A DNA stretch of 64,000 bases from the NCBI RefSeq assembly GCF_003515065.1, contig NZ_QXGH01000024.1:1-64000 (forward strand). The letters run 5' to 3'. The position numbers and the translations under genes were made by a program. The notes beneath the pieces are model-generated. The model saw only the letters and a list, made by a program, of their open reading frames with translations. It did no database searches and was not told where the DNA came from. Of the stretch, positions 18,157-27,174 are shown in pieces. Position 1 is the first letter of the stretch. Each line of letters begins with the position of its first letter. Source of the DNA: Nocardioides immobilis (GTDB lineage: Bacteria > Actinomycetota > Actinomycetes > Propionibacteriales > Nocardioidaceae).

Positions 18157-19893
18157 ATGCGTTCTCGCTCGCATCGCGTCAGGTCGGCGGCACCCGCGCT
18201 TCTGGCGGCCGTGCTGTCGCTGGTGGCTGCGCCCATGCTGGGAGGGCCGGCCCCTGCCGCCCCCTCCGGCGCGTCCGCTGCGGAGACGGGAACGCACACG
18301 GTGCTCGTCACCGGGTCGCGCCCCGACGTACGCGAGGCCAGGGACCTGGCCTCCGACACCGCCGGCTACCAGAACCTCCCGATCATCGGCGGCTTCGCCG
18401 CCGACCTCACCAGCCAGCAGGTCGACGCCCTCGAGGCCTCGGGACTGCAGGTCTCCGAGAACGCCAAGGTCACCGTGACCGACGCGGACTGGGGAGCCGG
18501 CAGCCACGAGGCTTCCGCCGTGTACCCGCAGGTCGACGGCGCCCCGAGCGCGTGGGCGAGCGGGCTCGACGGCAGGAACGTCGGCGTGGCCGTGGTCGAC
18601 ACCGGCATCAGCAACACCGGCGACCTCGCCGGCAGGGTCATCGACGGATTCGACTTCTCCGGCGAGGGCAGCTACACGACCGACAGCTTCGGCCACGGCA
18701 CCTTCGTCGCCGGCATCATCGCCGGCTCGGGCAACGCCTCCAACGGTGCGGTCAAGGGCGTCGCGCCGGGGGTCAACCTCGTCTCCCTCAAGGTCGCGGG
18801 CGCCGACGGCTCCAGCGACGTCATCCGCGTCATCTCGGCGATCCAGTGGGCGGTCAACCACGCCGTCAAGGACAACATCCGGGTCCTGAACCTCTCCCTC
18901 GGCACCGACTCCACCCAGAGCTGGACGATCGACCCGCTCAACGCCGCGGTCGAGGGTGCGTGGCGCGCCGGCATGGTGGTCACGGTCGCTGCGGGCAACG
19001 CCGGCGCGAGCGGGATCACGAAGCCCGGTGACGACCCGTACGTCATCACGGTCGGCTCGACCGACGACGCGACCACGGTCGACTCCGGCGACGACACCGT
19101 CGCCTCCTTCTCGTCGACCGGCCCGACCTCCGCCGGTGTCGCGAAGCCTGACCTGGTCGCCCCCGGCGCCCACCTGGTCTCCACCCGCGCGCTCGGGTCG
19201 GCGGCGGACACCGAGTTCCCCGCGTCGCGGGTCGACCCGATCTACTTCCGCGGATCCGGCACCTCGTTCTCGGCGCCGCAGGTCTCCGCCGCGGCCGCCC
19301 TGCTGCTGCAGCAGCGCCCAGGCCTGACGAACAACCAGGTCAAGGGCCTGCTGACCACCACCGCGTCCCCGCTGCCGGGCGTCGCGGCCACGGCCCAGGG
19401 GGCCGGCGCGCTCGACATCCGGGCGCTGCTCGCCGCTCCCACCGGCCCCGTCGCGAACCAGGGTCTGGGACGCTCCGACGGATCCGGGTCGCCGTTCAAG
19501 TCCGAGGGCTCGCTGGTCCACGCCGGTGGTCCGCCCCGCGACACCGTGGCGTGGAACTCCGCGGCGTGGAACAGCGCCGCATGGAACTCCGCGGCCTGGA
19601 ACAGCGCGGCGTGGAACTCCGCGGCGTGGAACAGCGCGGCGTGGAACTCGGCGCCCTGGGGTGCCGACACCGACACGCAGTCCGCGGCTTGGAACGCGTA
19701 CAGGTGGTCGAGCGCTGCCTGGAACGGCTACGACTGGCACTCGGCCGCGTGGAACAGCGCCGCCTGGAACTCGGCGGCCTGGAACTCGACCGCGTGGAGC
19801 AGCGCTGCTTGGAACTCGGCAGCCTGGAACTCGGCAGCGTGGAACGCGGGTGGCTGGGCATCGACCGGGTTCTGGTCGGCGGCCTGGAACTGA
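18157..19893 (+). CDS. Secreted subtilisin-like serine protease with C-terminal AAWNS repeats
   Basis: This 578-residue protein starts at ATG 18157 after GAGGGGGAG. Its signal peptide has a basic start (MRSRSHRVRS), a hydrophobic stretch and Ala-rich cleavage sites near residues 35-45. A propeptide (about 45-120, TVLVTGSRPDVREARDLA) precedes the S8 domain. The catalytic triad is Asp in VAVVDTGIS, His in FGHGTFVAGI and Ser in GSGTSFSAPQ. After about residue 445 the tail consists of repeated WNSAA units ending in WSAAWN. Such Trp/Asn repeats occur on actinobacterial subtilases and may act in surface binding or export. It is probably secreted, with no LPXTG or membrane anchor. Confidence 0.9.
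   Translation: MRSRSHRVRSAAPALLAAVLSLVAAPMLGGPAPAAPSGASAAETGTHTVLVTGSRPDVREARDLASDTAGYQNLPIIGGFAADLTSQQVDALEASGLQVSENAKVTVTDADWGAGSHEASAVYPQVDGAPSAWASGLDGRNVGVAVVDTGISNTGDLAGRVIDGFDFSGEGSYTTDSFGHGTFVAGIIAGSGNASNGAVKGVAPGVNLVSLKVAGADGSSDVIRVISAIQWAVNHAVKDNIRVLNLSLGTDSTQSWTIDPLNAAVEGAWRAGMVVTVAAGNAGASGITKPGDDPYVITVGSTDDATTVDSGDDTVASFSSTGPTSAGVAKPDLVAPGAHLVSTRALGSAADTEFPASRVDPIYFRGSGTSFSAPQVSAAAALLLQQRPGLTNNQVKGLLTTTASPLPGVAATAQGAGALDIRALLAAPTGPVANQGLGRSDGSGSPFKSEGSLVHAGGPPRDTVAWNSAAWNSAAWNSAAWNSAAWNSAAWNSAAWNSAPWGADTDTQSAAWNAYRWSSAAWNGYDWHSAAWNSAAWNSAAWNSTAWSSAAWNSAAWNSAAWNAGGWASTGFWSAAWN
19548..19890 (+). repeat. In-gene tandem array of 15-bp WNSAA-coding units
   Basis: The unit encodes Trp-Asn-Ser-Ala-Ala with codons close to TGGAACTCCGCGGCG. 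Seven nearly perfect copies run from 19549 to about 19655. A spacer (GADTDTQ) and degenerate copies with Tyr, Gly or Thr substitutions continue to the end. Synonymous differences among copies show that it is not a recent slippage product throughout. Confidence 0.85.
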
Positions 19894-19943
19894 CCGGCGG
19901 CGGATCCGACGCACGCCACAACCGACATGAGGAGCGCCAGAGC

Positions 19944-22631
19944 ATGAGGCAAACGCCGGCCAGGACCCGCAGGGTCCTGTCTCCGTCAGGTCTCACGGCC
20001 CTGTGTCTCGCCGTCGGCGTCGCAGCCGCAGCGGCGACTGTCGGTGCAGCCTTCCTCGGCGGTACGACGGCCTTCACCCATCCCGTCACGTTCGCGGTCC
20101 TGACGCTGCTGCTCGTCTACACGCATCTCCGGCCGACCCGGCTCGTGCATCGGCACGGCAGCGTGGAGTCCGACCACCTGGACGAGGCGCTGCTGCCGCC
20201 GATGATCCTCATGCTCGGCCCGTTCGACGTGGCAGTCGCGGTGCTGGTGGCCACCGTCGCGGGCAACCTCGCCGCGCGACGGACGCCGATCAAGACTGTC
20301 TTCAACGTCGGGCAGACGGTCCTGGCCAGCTTGGCCGGCTACGCGGCCGCCGGGCTCATCACCTCCGACACCTCGGCACCGGTCAGTGGAGCCGCGCTGG
20401 TGGCCTGCGGTGTCGGCGGTCTCGTCTTCGCGCTGGCTTCGTCGCTCGCGGTCGCCGGGATCGTGCGGCTCGCGGTGGGGGAGCCGGTCCTCGCCGGCCT
20501 GTGGGACCAGTGGCGCACCCGCGGCCTCGCGTCCTTCGGCGCGCTCCTGCTGGGCGTCGTCGCCGGTGTCGTGGTCCGCGACCACCCGGGGGCTGCCGTG
20601 CTGGCGATCGCCCTCGGCTGGACGATCGAGGCGGCGTACGTCGCCGTCGTGGTGCAGCGACAAGGACGACTCGCGGCCGAGGCCTTGCAGATGGGCGTCG
20701 TCGCGGTCCGCAGCTCCGGGGACCCCGATGCGGTGCGTGAGCATCTGCTCGCCGCAGCCAGGGAGGTGTTGCACGCCGACGTGGCGACGTACGTGTCCCC
20801 GCAGGAGCCGAGGGTCTCGGGGGAGCTGCGCGTCGAGATCGACGAGGAGACCGACCTTCGGGTGACTGATCGCGTCGGCGGCGGCACGTGGCTCGACGCC
20901 GAGCGCGACGCGCTGACCACCCTCGCGAACGTCGGCGCGGAGGCACTGCGCAACGCGAAGCTGCTCGCCCACATGACAGCGATCACCGACGGTCAGTCCG
21001 AGAGCGTCCTCGCTCTGGACTCGGCGGGCGTCATCACGTTCGCGAACCCTGCGGCGTGCGCGCTCCTGAGGCATCCTGACGGCCTGCTGGGTCAGGTCGC
21101 CGACGACGTCTTCTCGATCGAGCGGTCCAGCGGTGGGCTCCAGCTGTCGGCGCTGTCCGGGTCCGACAAGAGCGTCCGTGACGAAGACGCCGTACTGCGT
21201 GTCGCCGACAACCGGATCCCCGTCGCGTTCACGGCCGCGGGGCTACCGGCTCCGCACACAGGTGTCGCCCTGGTGCTGCACGACATCACCGAGCGCAAGT
21301 CGTTCGAGGAGAAGCTGTCCTTCCTCGCCTTCCACGACCCGCTGACCTGCTTGCCGAACCGACGCCTCTTCCAGGACCGGGTCGAGCACGCACTCGTCAG
21401 GGTGCGCCGACACAAGTCCCGCCACGCGTTGCTGGTCTTCGACCTGGACCGGTTCAAGCTGATCAACGACTCCTACGGTCACCCGATCGGCGACGACTTG
21501 CTCGTCCACGTGGCCTCCGTGCTACGACGCAACCTGCGTCCCGAAGACACCTGCGCGCGGCTCGGCGGCGATGAGTTCGCCATCCTCCTGGAGGACATCG
21601 TTGACCCTCAACAGGCGGTCATTGTCGCCGAGCGGATCCTGGCCGACGTGGCGAAGGCCTCGGTCATCGGCGGACACGAGGTGTTCGTCAGCGCGTCCAT
21701 CGGGGTCGCGACGACGGACCACGCCGACTCCCTCGAGTCGCTCGTCGCGGCAGCAGACACCGCGATGTACGTCGCGAAGTCGGCGGGCGGAGGCAGCTTC
21801 CGGTTGTTCGCTCCGGCGGCCGCCGAGGATCCGCGGGCTCGTCTCGAGCTGGAGGCGGCGCTGCGCCGGGCCCTCGACGACGGTGAGTTCGAGCTCTACT
21901 ACCAGCCGGTGGTCGACACGGTGACGAACGAGATCGTCGGAGCGGAAGCGCTGGTGCGGTGGAACTCGGCTGGCGGCGTGGTGACGCCGCTGCAGTTCAT
22001 CCGGGTCGCGGAGGAGACGGGCCTCATCGTCCGGCTCGACGCGTGGGTGCTCGAGGAGGCATGCCGGCAGACCCGCGAATGGACCATCGCCCACCCGGAG
22101 CGGACGCCTCTGAAGGTGAACGTGAACCTCTCCGCGCTCCAGTTCAGCCGGTCGAGCGTCGTTGCCGAGGTAGCTGACATCCTGCGCCGTACCGGGCTCC
22201 CGCCTCAGCAGCTCTGCCTGGAGATCACCGAGACCGGGATGATGACCGACACGGAGCTGACCATCACGACCCTCGAGGAGCTGAAGGCGCTCGGCGTCGG
22301 TGTCGCCATCGACGACTTCGGCACCGGGTACTCGTCGCTCTCCTACCTGAAGCGGTTCCCGGTCGACATCGTCAAGATCGACCGGTCGTTCACCGCCGGG
22401 CTCGGGCAGAACCTGGTCGACTCAGAGATCCTCGTCGCCGTGGTCCGGCTGGCGGCGGCGTGCAACATCACCGTGGTCGCTGAAGGCGTGGAGACCGTCG
22501 AGCAGCGGCGGGCACTCGCCGAGCTCGGCTGCCCGCTCATCCAGGGATACCTGATCGCGAAGCCGCAGCCGGCCTCCACGTTCGCCGATGCATGGCGGAC
22601 CCAGCCGCCTGTGCACCGGCAGTCCGCCTGA
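19944..22631 (+). CDS. Membrane GGDEF-EAL c-di-GMP protein with PAS domain
   Basis: This protein of about 895 residues begins at ATG 19944. The N-terminus has about eight hydrophobic segments (MASE-like sensor region, residues 15-235). A short GAF-like region, a PAS domain (DGQSESVLALDSAGVITFAN) and the catalytic domains follow. The GGDEF domain is intact (ARLGGDEFAILLED) and preceded by an RxxD inhibitory site (RPEDTCARLGGDEF). The EAL domain keeps EALVRW, NVNLSALQF and DDFGTGYSSL. Both synthesis and hydrolysis of c-di-GMP are therefore possible. It follows the subtilase by 50 bp on the same strand, so co-transcription is possible. Confidence 0.92.
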   Translation: MRQTPARTRRVLSPSGLTALCLAVGVAAAAATVGAAFLGGTTAFTHPVTFAVLTLLLVYTHLRPTRLVHRHGSVESDHLDEALLPPMILMLGPFDVAVAVLVATVAGNLAARRTPIKTVFNVGQTVLASLAGYAAAGLITSDTSAPVSGAALVACGVGGLVFALASSLAVAGIVRLAVGEPVLAGLWDQWRTRGLASFGALLLGVVAGVVVRDHPGAAVLAIALGWTIEAAYVAVVVQRQGRLAAEALQMGVVAVRSSGDPDAVREHLLAAAREVLHADVATYVSPQEPRVSGELRVEIDEETDLRVTDRVGGGTWLDAERDALTTLANVGAEALRNAKLLAHMTAITDGQSESVLALDSAGVITFANPAACALLRHPDGLLGQVADDVFSIERSSGGLQLSALSGSDKSVRDEDAVLRVADNRIPVAFTAAGLPAPHTGVALVLHDITERKSFEEKLSFLAFHDPLTCLPNRRLFQDRVEHALVRVRRHKSRHALLVFDLDRFKLINDSYGHPIGDDLLVHVASVLRRNLRPEDTCARLGGDEFAILLEDIVDPQQAVIVAERILADVAKASVIGGHEVFVSASIGVATTDHADSLESLVAAADTAMYVAKSAGGGSFRLFAPAAAEDPRARLELEAALRRALDDGEFELYYQPVVDTVTNEIVGAEALVRWNSAGGVVTPLQFIRVAEETGLIVRLDAWVLEEACRQTREWTIAHPERTPLKVNVNLSALQFSRSSVVAEVADILRRTGLPPQQLCLEITETGMMTDTELTITTLEELKALGVGVAIDDFGTGYSSLSYLKRFPVDIVKIDRSFTAGLGQNLVDSEILVAVVRLAAACNITVVAEGVETVEQRRALAELGCPLIQGYLIAKPQPASTFADAWRTQPPVHRQSA

Positions 22632-22689
22632 CGACGGGCGCGAGAAGCCGGCCCTCGACCATGGCGACCCGCTCCGGTCGCCGGTGTCG

Positions 22690-23268
22690 CTACCACCGGT
22701 GTGCGACATCCACGACGACGCGGCGCCCACCGTCCGGGTCGTTCAGGACGACGACGCGCATCGGGAGCCTGGCGCGGACCCCGAGGCCGATGGTGGTCTG
22801 ACCCTCGTGGGTCCCGGCCCATGAGACCTGCCGGAAGGTCCGGTAGCCGGCGACGTCGACGAGCTCGTCCCAGTTCGCGGGCGTGTAGGTGAGGCCGCCG
22901 TTGTCGTCGTAGGCAGGCGCCTTGACGATGAGGCGTAGCTTCGCGCCGCCGCGGAGGGACACATTGGCCCCGGACCCGTCCTCGGTGACGTTCTCGACGT
23001 ACCTGGCCTGGTAACCCACCTCGCCCCTGCCCGTCCCGTTGACGTCGATCACCAGCCTGTCGAAGCAGCGGTGCCGTCCGGATCGAACGTTGGTGATCTG
23101 CTTGCTGGTGTAGGAGGCCCGCTTCTTCACCAGCGACCCCCACGCCGCCTCGCAGGCTGACGCCGACGTCGTCGGCGCTGAGGCGGCTGCGGCGACCCGG
23201 GTGGCCGGAGCAATGCTCGCCGTGAGGGTGACGACGAGCGCGAGGACGATGTGCTGGGAACGGTTCAT
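22690..23268 (-). CDS. Secreted AMIN-like domain protein
   Basis: This 192-residue protein has a signal peptide (MNRSQHIVLALVVTLTASIA, Ala-rich cleavage region) and one beta-rich domain. The pattern GRHRCFDRLVIDVNG and VEVAHRW-like end (VVVDVAHRW) matches actinobacterial AMIN-like exported proteins, a domain probably involved in cell-wall or polysaccharide contact. Cys39 and Cys68 could form a disulfide. ATG 23268 was chosen for its AAAGGCGG site. It converges with the GGDEF-EAL gene, leaving 58 bp. Confidence 0.65.
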   Translation of the reverse strand: MNRSQHIVLALVVTLTASIAPATRVAAAASAPTTSASACEAAWGSLVKKRASYTSKQITNVRSGRHRCFDRLVIDVNGTGRGEVGYQARYVENVTEDGSGANVSLRGGAKLRLIVKAPAYDDNGGLTYTPANWDELVDVAGYRTFRQVSWAGTHEGQTTIGLGVRARLPMRVVVLNDPDGGRRVVVDVAHRW

Positions 23269-23402
23269 GATGTCCGCCTTTCGTGACGCCTGTTTCACGC
23301 GCATCGGGCAGACCTGGTTTACGGAAGCAGGCGCCCATTTCTCCCCTCGGCCGCGATCCGTCCCTCATCGTTGACGCGCCGCGTCCGCGTGGCGCAGGCG
23401 AG

Positions 23403-24197
23403 TCAGGGGAGGCCTTCGAACAGGTCGGTCAGCATGGGCGCAGCGGGTTCGCGCTCGGGCCAGGCGATCGCGTACCACTCACGCCCGACGCGCCGCTCCC
23501 ACTGGGCGGTGTTCGTCGGGTCGTCGGACATGACGTGCAGCTGGGTCTTGTGCTCGCGAAGGCCGGCCACGATGAGGCTTGCGGACTCCCGACAGTCGAC
23601 GGTGATCCCGATCTGCTCGTCCGGGACACCGCGCATGTGGTAGGTGAGGGTCGGGTCGAAGGGGTAGAGACCGAGCTCGACCCGCTGGCGGTTCCACCGC
23701 TCGAACACCGACTGCGGGACCGCACCATGCGCGAGCCGCTGGAAGCCGGATCTGTCGCCGGAGCGTAGCCGCGCGAAGGCTTCATCGGTGGCTGCACCGA
23801 TCGCGATGTGGTCGGGATGCCCGAAGATGCCGTCGGGCCCGAACGTGACGACGACGGCGGGATCCTCCTCGTCGAGGATCCGCGAGACCGCCGCCACGAC
23901 GTCATCGAAGGGAACCTCCGCGACGCCACCGTCCGGCAGGCCGAGCCACTCGTGACGGTCAGGCACCCGGCCCAGCGCTCGCCACGCGGCTTCGTCCTCT
24001 CCCCGGCGAATGGACCCCAGCGTCTCGCGGGTGGCGGGGAATCCGTCCCGGATATCCCCGTGCTCGCCGTACGTGGCGTGGATCAGGACGAACCTGAAGT
24101 CCGGGTCGTCGGCGTGCCGAGCGACGCTGCCCGCAACCCCGTACGCGTCGTCGTCCGGATGCGCGAAGACGCAAGCAAGGGTCCGGTTGCGGGACAC
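23403..24197 (-). CDS. PIG-L family deacetylase
   Basis: This 264-residue protein has the zinc-binding motif AHPDDDAYG near the N-terminus and HPDHIAIG in the middle, defining the LmbE/PIG-L family. Members remove acetyl groups from N-acetylglucosamine-containing molecules; MshB and Mca act in mycothiol metabolism. Overall length and the C-terminal block (WYAIAWPERE) fit a stand-alone cytoplasmic enzyme. GTG start at 24197. Which small molecule it acts on cannot be read from context. Confidence 0.85.
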   Translation of the reverse strand: MSRNRTLACVFAHPDDDAYGVAGSVARHADDPDFRFVLIHATYGEHGDIRDGFPATRETLGSIRRGEDEAAWRALGRVPDRHEWLGLPDGGVAEVPFDDVVAAVSRILDEEDPAVVVTFGPDGIFGHPDHIAIGAATDEAFARLRSGDRSGFQRLAHGAVPQSVFERWNRQRVELGLYPFDPTLTYHMRGVPDEQIGITVDCRESASLIVAGLREHKTQLHVMSDDPTNTAQWERRVGREWYAIAWPEREPAAPMLTDLFEGLP

Positions 24198-24337
24198 GGC
24201 CCCAAGGTATCGCCCGCGAACCGCGCACCGCCGTACTCCCCGTGGCCGCGAGGAAGTAAGGGGATTGCCGGACGCGCTGAGCGCGTCTTAGCCGAACCGT
24301 GAGGTCAACCAACCCCTCGAGCTCCCAGGAGGACCTC

Positions 24338-24904
24338 ATGAACACCATCACTCAGCGTCGGGCCGCCGTCGCGATCGCCACCCTCGCCGCAGCCGCCACC
24401 GGTGCGCTGCTCCCGGTCGTAGGGCCCATCGCCTCGGCCGACGCCGCCAGTTGCGAGCCGGCCTACACCGGCACTGTCGGCCCCGACACCCTCAACGGCA
24501 ACGACGCGGCCAACGTCATGTGCGGCCTGGACGGCGACGACGACATCGACGCGCGGGGCGGCGACGACACCGTGTACGGCGGCGCCGGCTTCGACATCAT
24601 CAAAGCCGGCACCGGCTCGAACACCGTCTGGGCCGGGGGCAGCCGCGACATCGCCTACGGCGGCACGTCGTCGGACTACCTCAACGGCGGTGGCGGCAAC
24701 GACGAACTGTACGGGCTCGACGGCTCCGACACCCTCGACGGCAGGGCCGGTTCCAACTACCTGCGTGCCGGCCGTGGGAACGACACCGTCTTCGCCGACT
24801 ACGGCGGGTTCGACGACATCGGGTGCGGGTCGGGCTACGACGTGGCCTGGGCGGACCCGGGCGACTTCGTCGCCTTGGACTGCGAAGAGGTCAACTGGAA
24901 CTGA
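24338..24904 (+). CDS. Secreted RTX-type calcium-binding repeat protein (short)
   Basis: This 188-residue protein starts at ATG 24338 with AGGAGG 7 nt upstream. A signal peptide (MNTITQRRAAVAIATLAAAA, cleavage near SADAAS) is followed by hemolysin-type nonapeptide repeats of the GGxGxDxxx form (LDGDDDIDARGGDDTVYGGA, GGGGNDELYGLDGSDTLDG). These fold as a calcium-loaded beta roll. Two Cys pairs bracket the repeats, and it lacks any catalytic domain. It converges on the larger RTX protein at 24973. Confidence 0.85.
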   Translation: MNTITQRRAAVAIATLAAAATGALLPVVGPIASADAASCEPAYTGTVGPDTLNGNDAANVMCGLDGDDDIDARGGDDTVYGGAGFDIIKAGTGSNTVWAGGSRDIAYGGTSSDYLNGGGGNDELYGLDGSDTLDGRAGSNYLRAGRGNDTVFADYGGFDDIGCGSGYDVAWADPGDFVALDCEEVNWN

Positions 24905-24910
24905 TGTCAT

Positions 24911-24958
24911 GCGGGTCCGCGCCACACCTGGGACCATCCGAGGGTGGCGCGGATCCGC
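24911..24958. terminator. Bidirectional hairpin between two convergent RTX genes
   Basis: A 15-bp stem pairs 24911-24925 (GCGGGTCCGCGCCAC) with 24944-24958 (GTGGCGCGGATCCGC), with one G-T wobble and an 18-nt loop. It sits exactly between the stops at 24904 and 24973. There is no clear U-tract, as is common in actinobacterial terminators. Confidence 0.6.
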
Positions 24959-24972
24959 AGCCCTGGCGCTGG

Positions 24973-26565
24973 TCAACGGCCCCGCGTCAGGCTCCAGCTC
25001 CAGGTGACCTCGCCCTCCGGGGCGTGCTGCGGCACGTACGACGCCGTACCTGCCAGCTCCGTGACGGGCGCCTCCGGAAGTGGCTGGTCGTCCGCCTCCG
25101 CGGCGTTGGTGTTCATCGGCCGGTAGAGCACGGTCTCAGGGGCGCTGTTGGGGCAGTCCACCGTCACCTCGACGTGGACGGTGGTGCGCCAGAGGCTGAG
25201 CGAGTACATGCCCTCCCAGTCGAAGATCGCCAGCTCCGCGCGGCCGTCGAGGTTCGCGGCGCCGTCGTAGGTGCAGCCGGCGTCGTCAGTGCCGCCGACC
25301 CGCCAGGCGATGTCCGCGTCGCCCGCCCAGTAGTAGCCGGCCGCAAGCTCGTCCATCTCGACCGTCGCCGACCACATTTCCGTCACGCCGCCCGAGTGGA
25401 CCAGCGTGCCGTCGGCGGTGCCGGACCAGGCCGCGCTCTCGGCGCAACAGTTGCGCTTGACCTCGACGTCGGACCGGCACAGGTCCGGGTCCTCCGAGCT
25501 CGGCTCCGATGTGCCGAGCGGACCGCCGTCGCACTCGTCGTACCCGCTCCCGCCGGCGCAGGTGTCGACGCCTTCCTCGCCGAACAGGTCGTCGTCGCCG
25601 GCACCGCCGGTCAGGGTGTCGTCACCCTCGCCGGCCTGGATCAGGTCGGGGCCGTCGCCCCCGCCGAGCTGGTCGTCCCAGAGGCTGCCGTTCACGGTGT
25701 CGGCGCCGGCGCTGCCGTCGGCCGCCGAGTGGATCTCGGTCAGCGTGAGCGTGTCGTTGCCGTCGTTGCCGCGCAGCAAGGTCGCGCTGGTGGAGCCGGT
25801 CGTCAGGGTGTCGTTCCCGGTCCCGCCCAGCGCCCAGCCGCCCTCGCCCTCGCCGAGGTCGACGGTGTCGTTGCCCGGCCCGGCGTCGATGAAGTCGCGC
25901 GCGCCCTGCCCGAGGATCGTGTCGGCCCCGGAGCCACCGCGCACCGGCCTGTTCGGGAGCCCGTCGGGGCCGCCGCCGGTCTCGATCGTGTCGTTGCCGC
26001 TCCCGCCGCTGACGTCGGAGTCGCGGCCCCAGAATCCGTCGATGAAGTCGTTGCCGTCCCCGCCCCGCAGCACCAGGCCGACCCACCGGGCCAGGAGCCG
26101 GTCGTCGTCGGCGCCGCCGAGGAGGATCACGCCCTCCTCGTTGCCGGTGAGCTCGTCGTCGCCGAAGCCGCCGTCCAGCTGCGCGCCGGCGCTGGTGCCG
26201 ATCAGGGTGTCGGCGCCGGTGCCACCGTCGACCCGGTCTTCGTGGCCGGTGCCGCTGTCGAGCTCGTCGTCGCCGCCCTCGCCGAGGATCCGGTCGGCGC
26301 CGTTGCCGGCGTGGACGTGGTCGGTCCCAGCGCCGGCGCAGACCAGGTCGTTCCCATCGCGTGCGGAGATACGGTCGTTCCCGCCTCCGGCCCAGATCAC
26401 GTCACGACCGTTCGTTCCGGTCAGTGTGTCGCGACCGGCGCTGCCGACGATGGTCGCGGTCTCGCCCTGGCAGCGAGGCGGTGCTGCGGCCTGGGCATGA
26501 GGGATTGCGACCAGCGCGAACGCGGCAACGGTGGCGGTCAGTACGGCGCGGCCCGTCACGGGCAT
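24973..26565 (-). CDS. Secreted RTX-type calcium-binding repeat protein (long)
   Basis: This 530-residue protein starts at ATG 26565, with a signal peptide (MPVTGRAVLTATVAAFALVA, AQA cleavage region). A GTG at 26601 would add 12 residues ahead of it. Residues about 40-370 hold many GGxGNDxL-type repeats (GGGNDRISARDGNDLVCAGA, GGAGDDDLFGEEG), forming a calcium beta roll. The last 160 residues are a different beta-rich domain with Cys pairs (EVKRNCCAESAAW, GCTYDGAANLDG, VDCPNSAP) and may be the functional or adhesive part. No protease or lipase motif is seen. Confidence 0.85.
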   Translation of the reverse strand: MPVTGRAVLTATVAAFALVAIPHAQAAAPPRCQGETATIVGSAGRDTLTGTNGRDVIWAGGGNDRISARDGNDLVCAGAGTDHVHAGNGADRILGEGGDDELDSGTGHEDRVDGGTGADTLIGTSAGAQLDGGFGDDELTGNEEGVILLGGADDDRLLARWVGLVLRGGDGNDFIDGFWGRDSDVSGGSGNDTIETGGGPDGLPNRPVRGGSGADTILGQGARDFIDAGPGNDTVDLGEGEGGWALGGTGNDTLTTGSTSATLLRGNDGNDTLTLTEIHSAADGSAGADTVNGSLWDDQLGGGDGPDLIQAGEGDDTLTGGAGDDDLFGEEGVDTCAGGSGYDECDGGPLGTSEPSSEDPDLCRSDVEVKRNCCAESAAWSGTADGTLVHSGGVTEMWSATVEMDELAAGYYWAGDADIAWRVGGTDDAGCTYDGAANLDGRAELAIFDWEGMYSLSLWRTTVHVEVTVDCPNSAPETVLYRPMNTNAAEADDQPLPEAPVTELAGTASYVPQHAPEGEVTWSWSLTRGR

Positions 26566-26693
26566 AGAAGTTCTCACGGTGAATAGATACCGGTTCGCCA
26601 CGGGAAAGTTGCACGAGCGACCCGAAGATCATCCTCAAGAACGAACGCTGCGCACCTGCTCCTCGTCGCGCTCGACTCTGCGCAGAACTCGGC

Positions 26694-27128
26694 TCAATCC
26701 TCGATCTGCGCTGCGCCCCGCTGCCTCAACGCATCGAGCCCGTCCCGCATGGCCTGCACCTTCTCCGGGGAGTGACCGACCCAGTCGACGAGCTCGCCGA
26801 CGACGCGCAGTGGCTCGCGGGTGCGGAAGGACTGCGTCGGGTTCCCGGGCAACCTCTTGTCCGTGACGTTGGGGTCGTCCTCGAACTCGCCGGTGGGCTC
26901 GACGATGTAGATGCGCCCGCGGCCCGCACCGGCTGCCAGCTCGGCGCCCCAGGTCGCGGCGTCGAGGGTCGCGGTGAAGTAGACGTAGTTCATCACCCGA
27001 CCCTCCTCGAAGTTCGACTCGCGGCCAGGCACCAGCAGCTCGCCGACAGCGAGATCCGCCTTGGTGCCGTGCAAGTAGACGCCGTCGTCGTACACCTCGA
27101 ATGCCACGGGCTCCCTCGCGACGCTCAT
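26694..27128 (-). CDS. arr: NAD-rifampin ADP-ribosyltransferase
   Basis: This 144-residue protein matches the Arr family over its full length: YLHGTKADLAVGELL, NYVYFTATLDAATWGAELA, GRIYIVEPTGEFEDDPNVTD and PGNPTQSFRTREPLRVVGE. Arr transfers ADP-ribose from NAD to a hydroxyl of rifampin, inactivating the drug. ATG 27128 has GGAGG upstream. It is the third of three leftward genes after the sigma factor and VOC protein. Predicted rifamycin resistance is an inference from family identity. Confidence 0.93.
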   Translation of the reverse strand: MSVAREPVAFEVYDDGVYLHGTKADLAVGELLVPGRESNFEEGRVMNYVYFTATLDAATWGAELAAGAGRGRIYIVEPTGEFEDDPNVTDKRLPGNPTQSFRTREPLRVVGELVDWVGHSPEKVQAMRDGLDALRQRGAAQIED

Positions 27129-27174
27129 GCTCTGCGACCTCCGTCTGATCAGCGCGAACGCGGAATGGCGTGCG

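Noticed and set aside
19548..19893. Non-coding tandem repeat array
   Set aside because: The 15-bp units are in frame and encode WNSAA within an intact subtilase.
24451..26586. 711-residue plus-strand frame across both RTX genes
   Set aside because: Shadow of RTX repeats on both strands; true frames have signal peptides and GGxGxD repeats.
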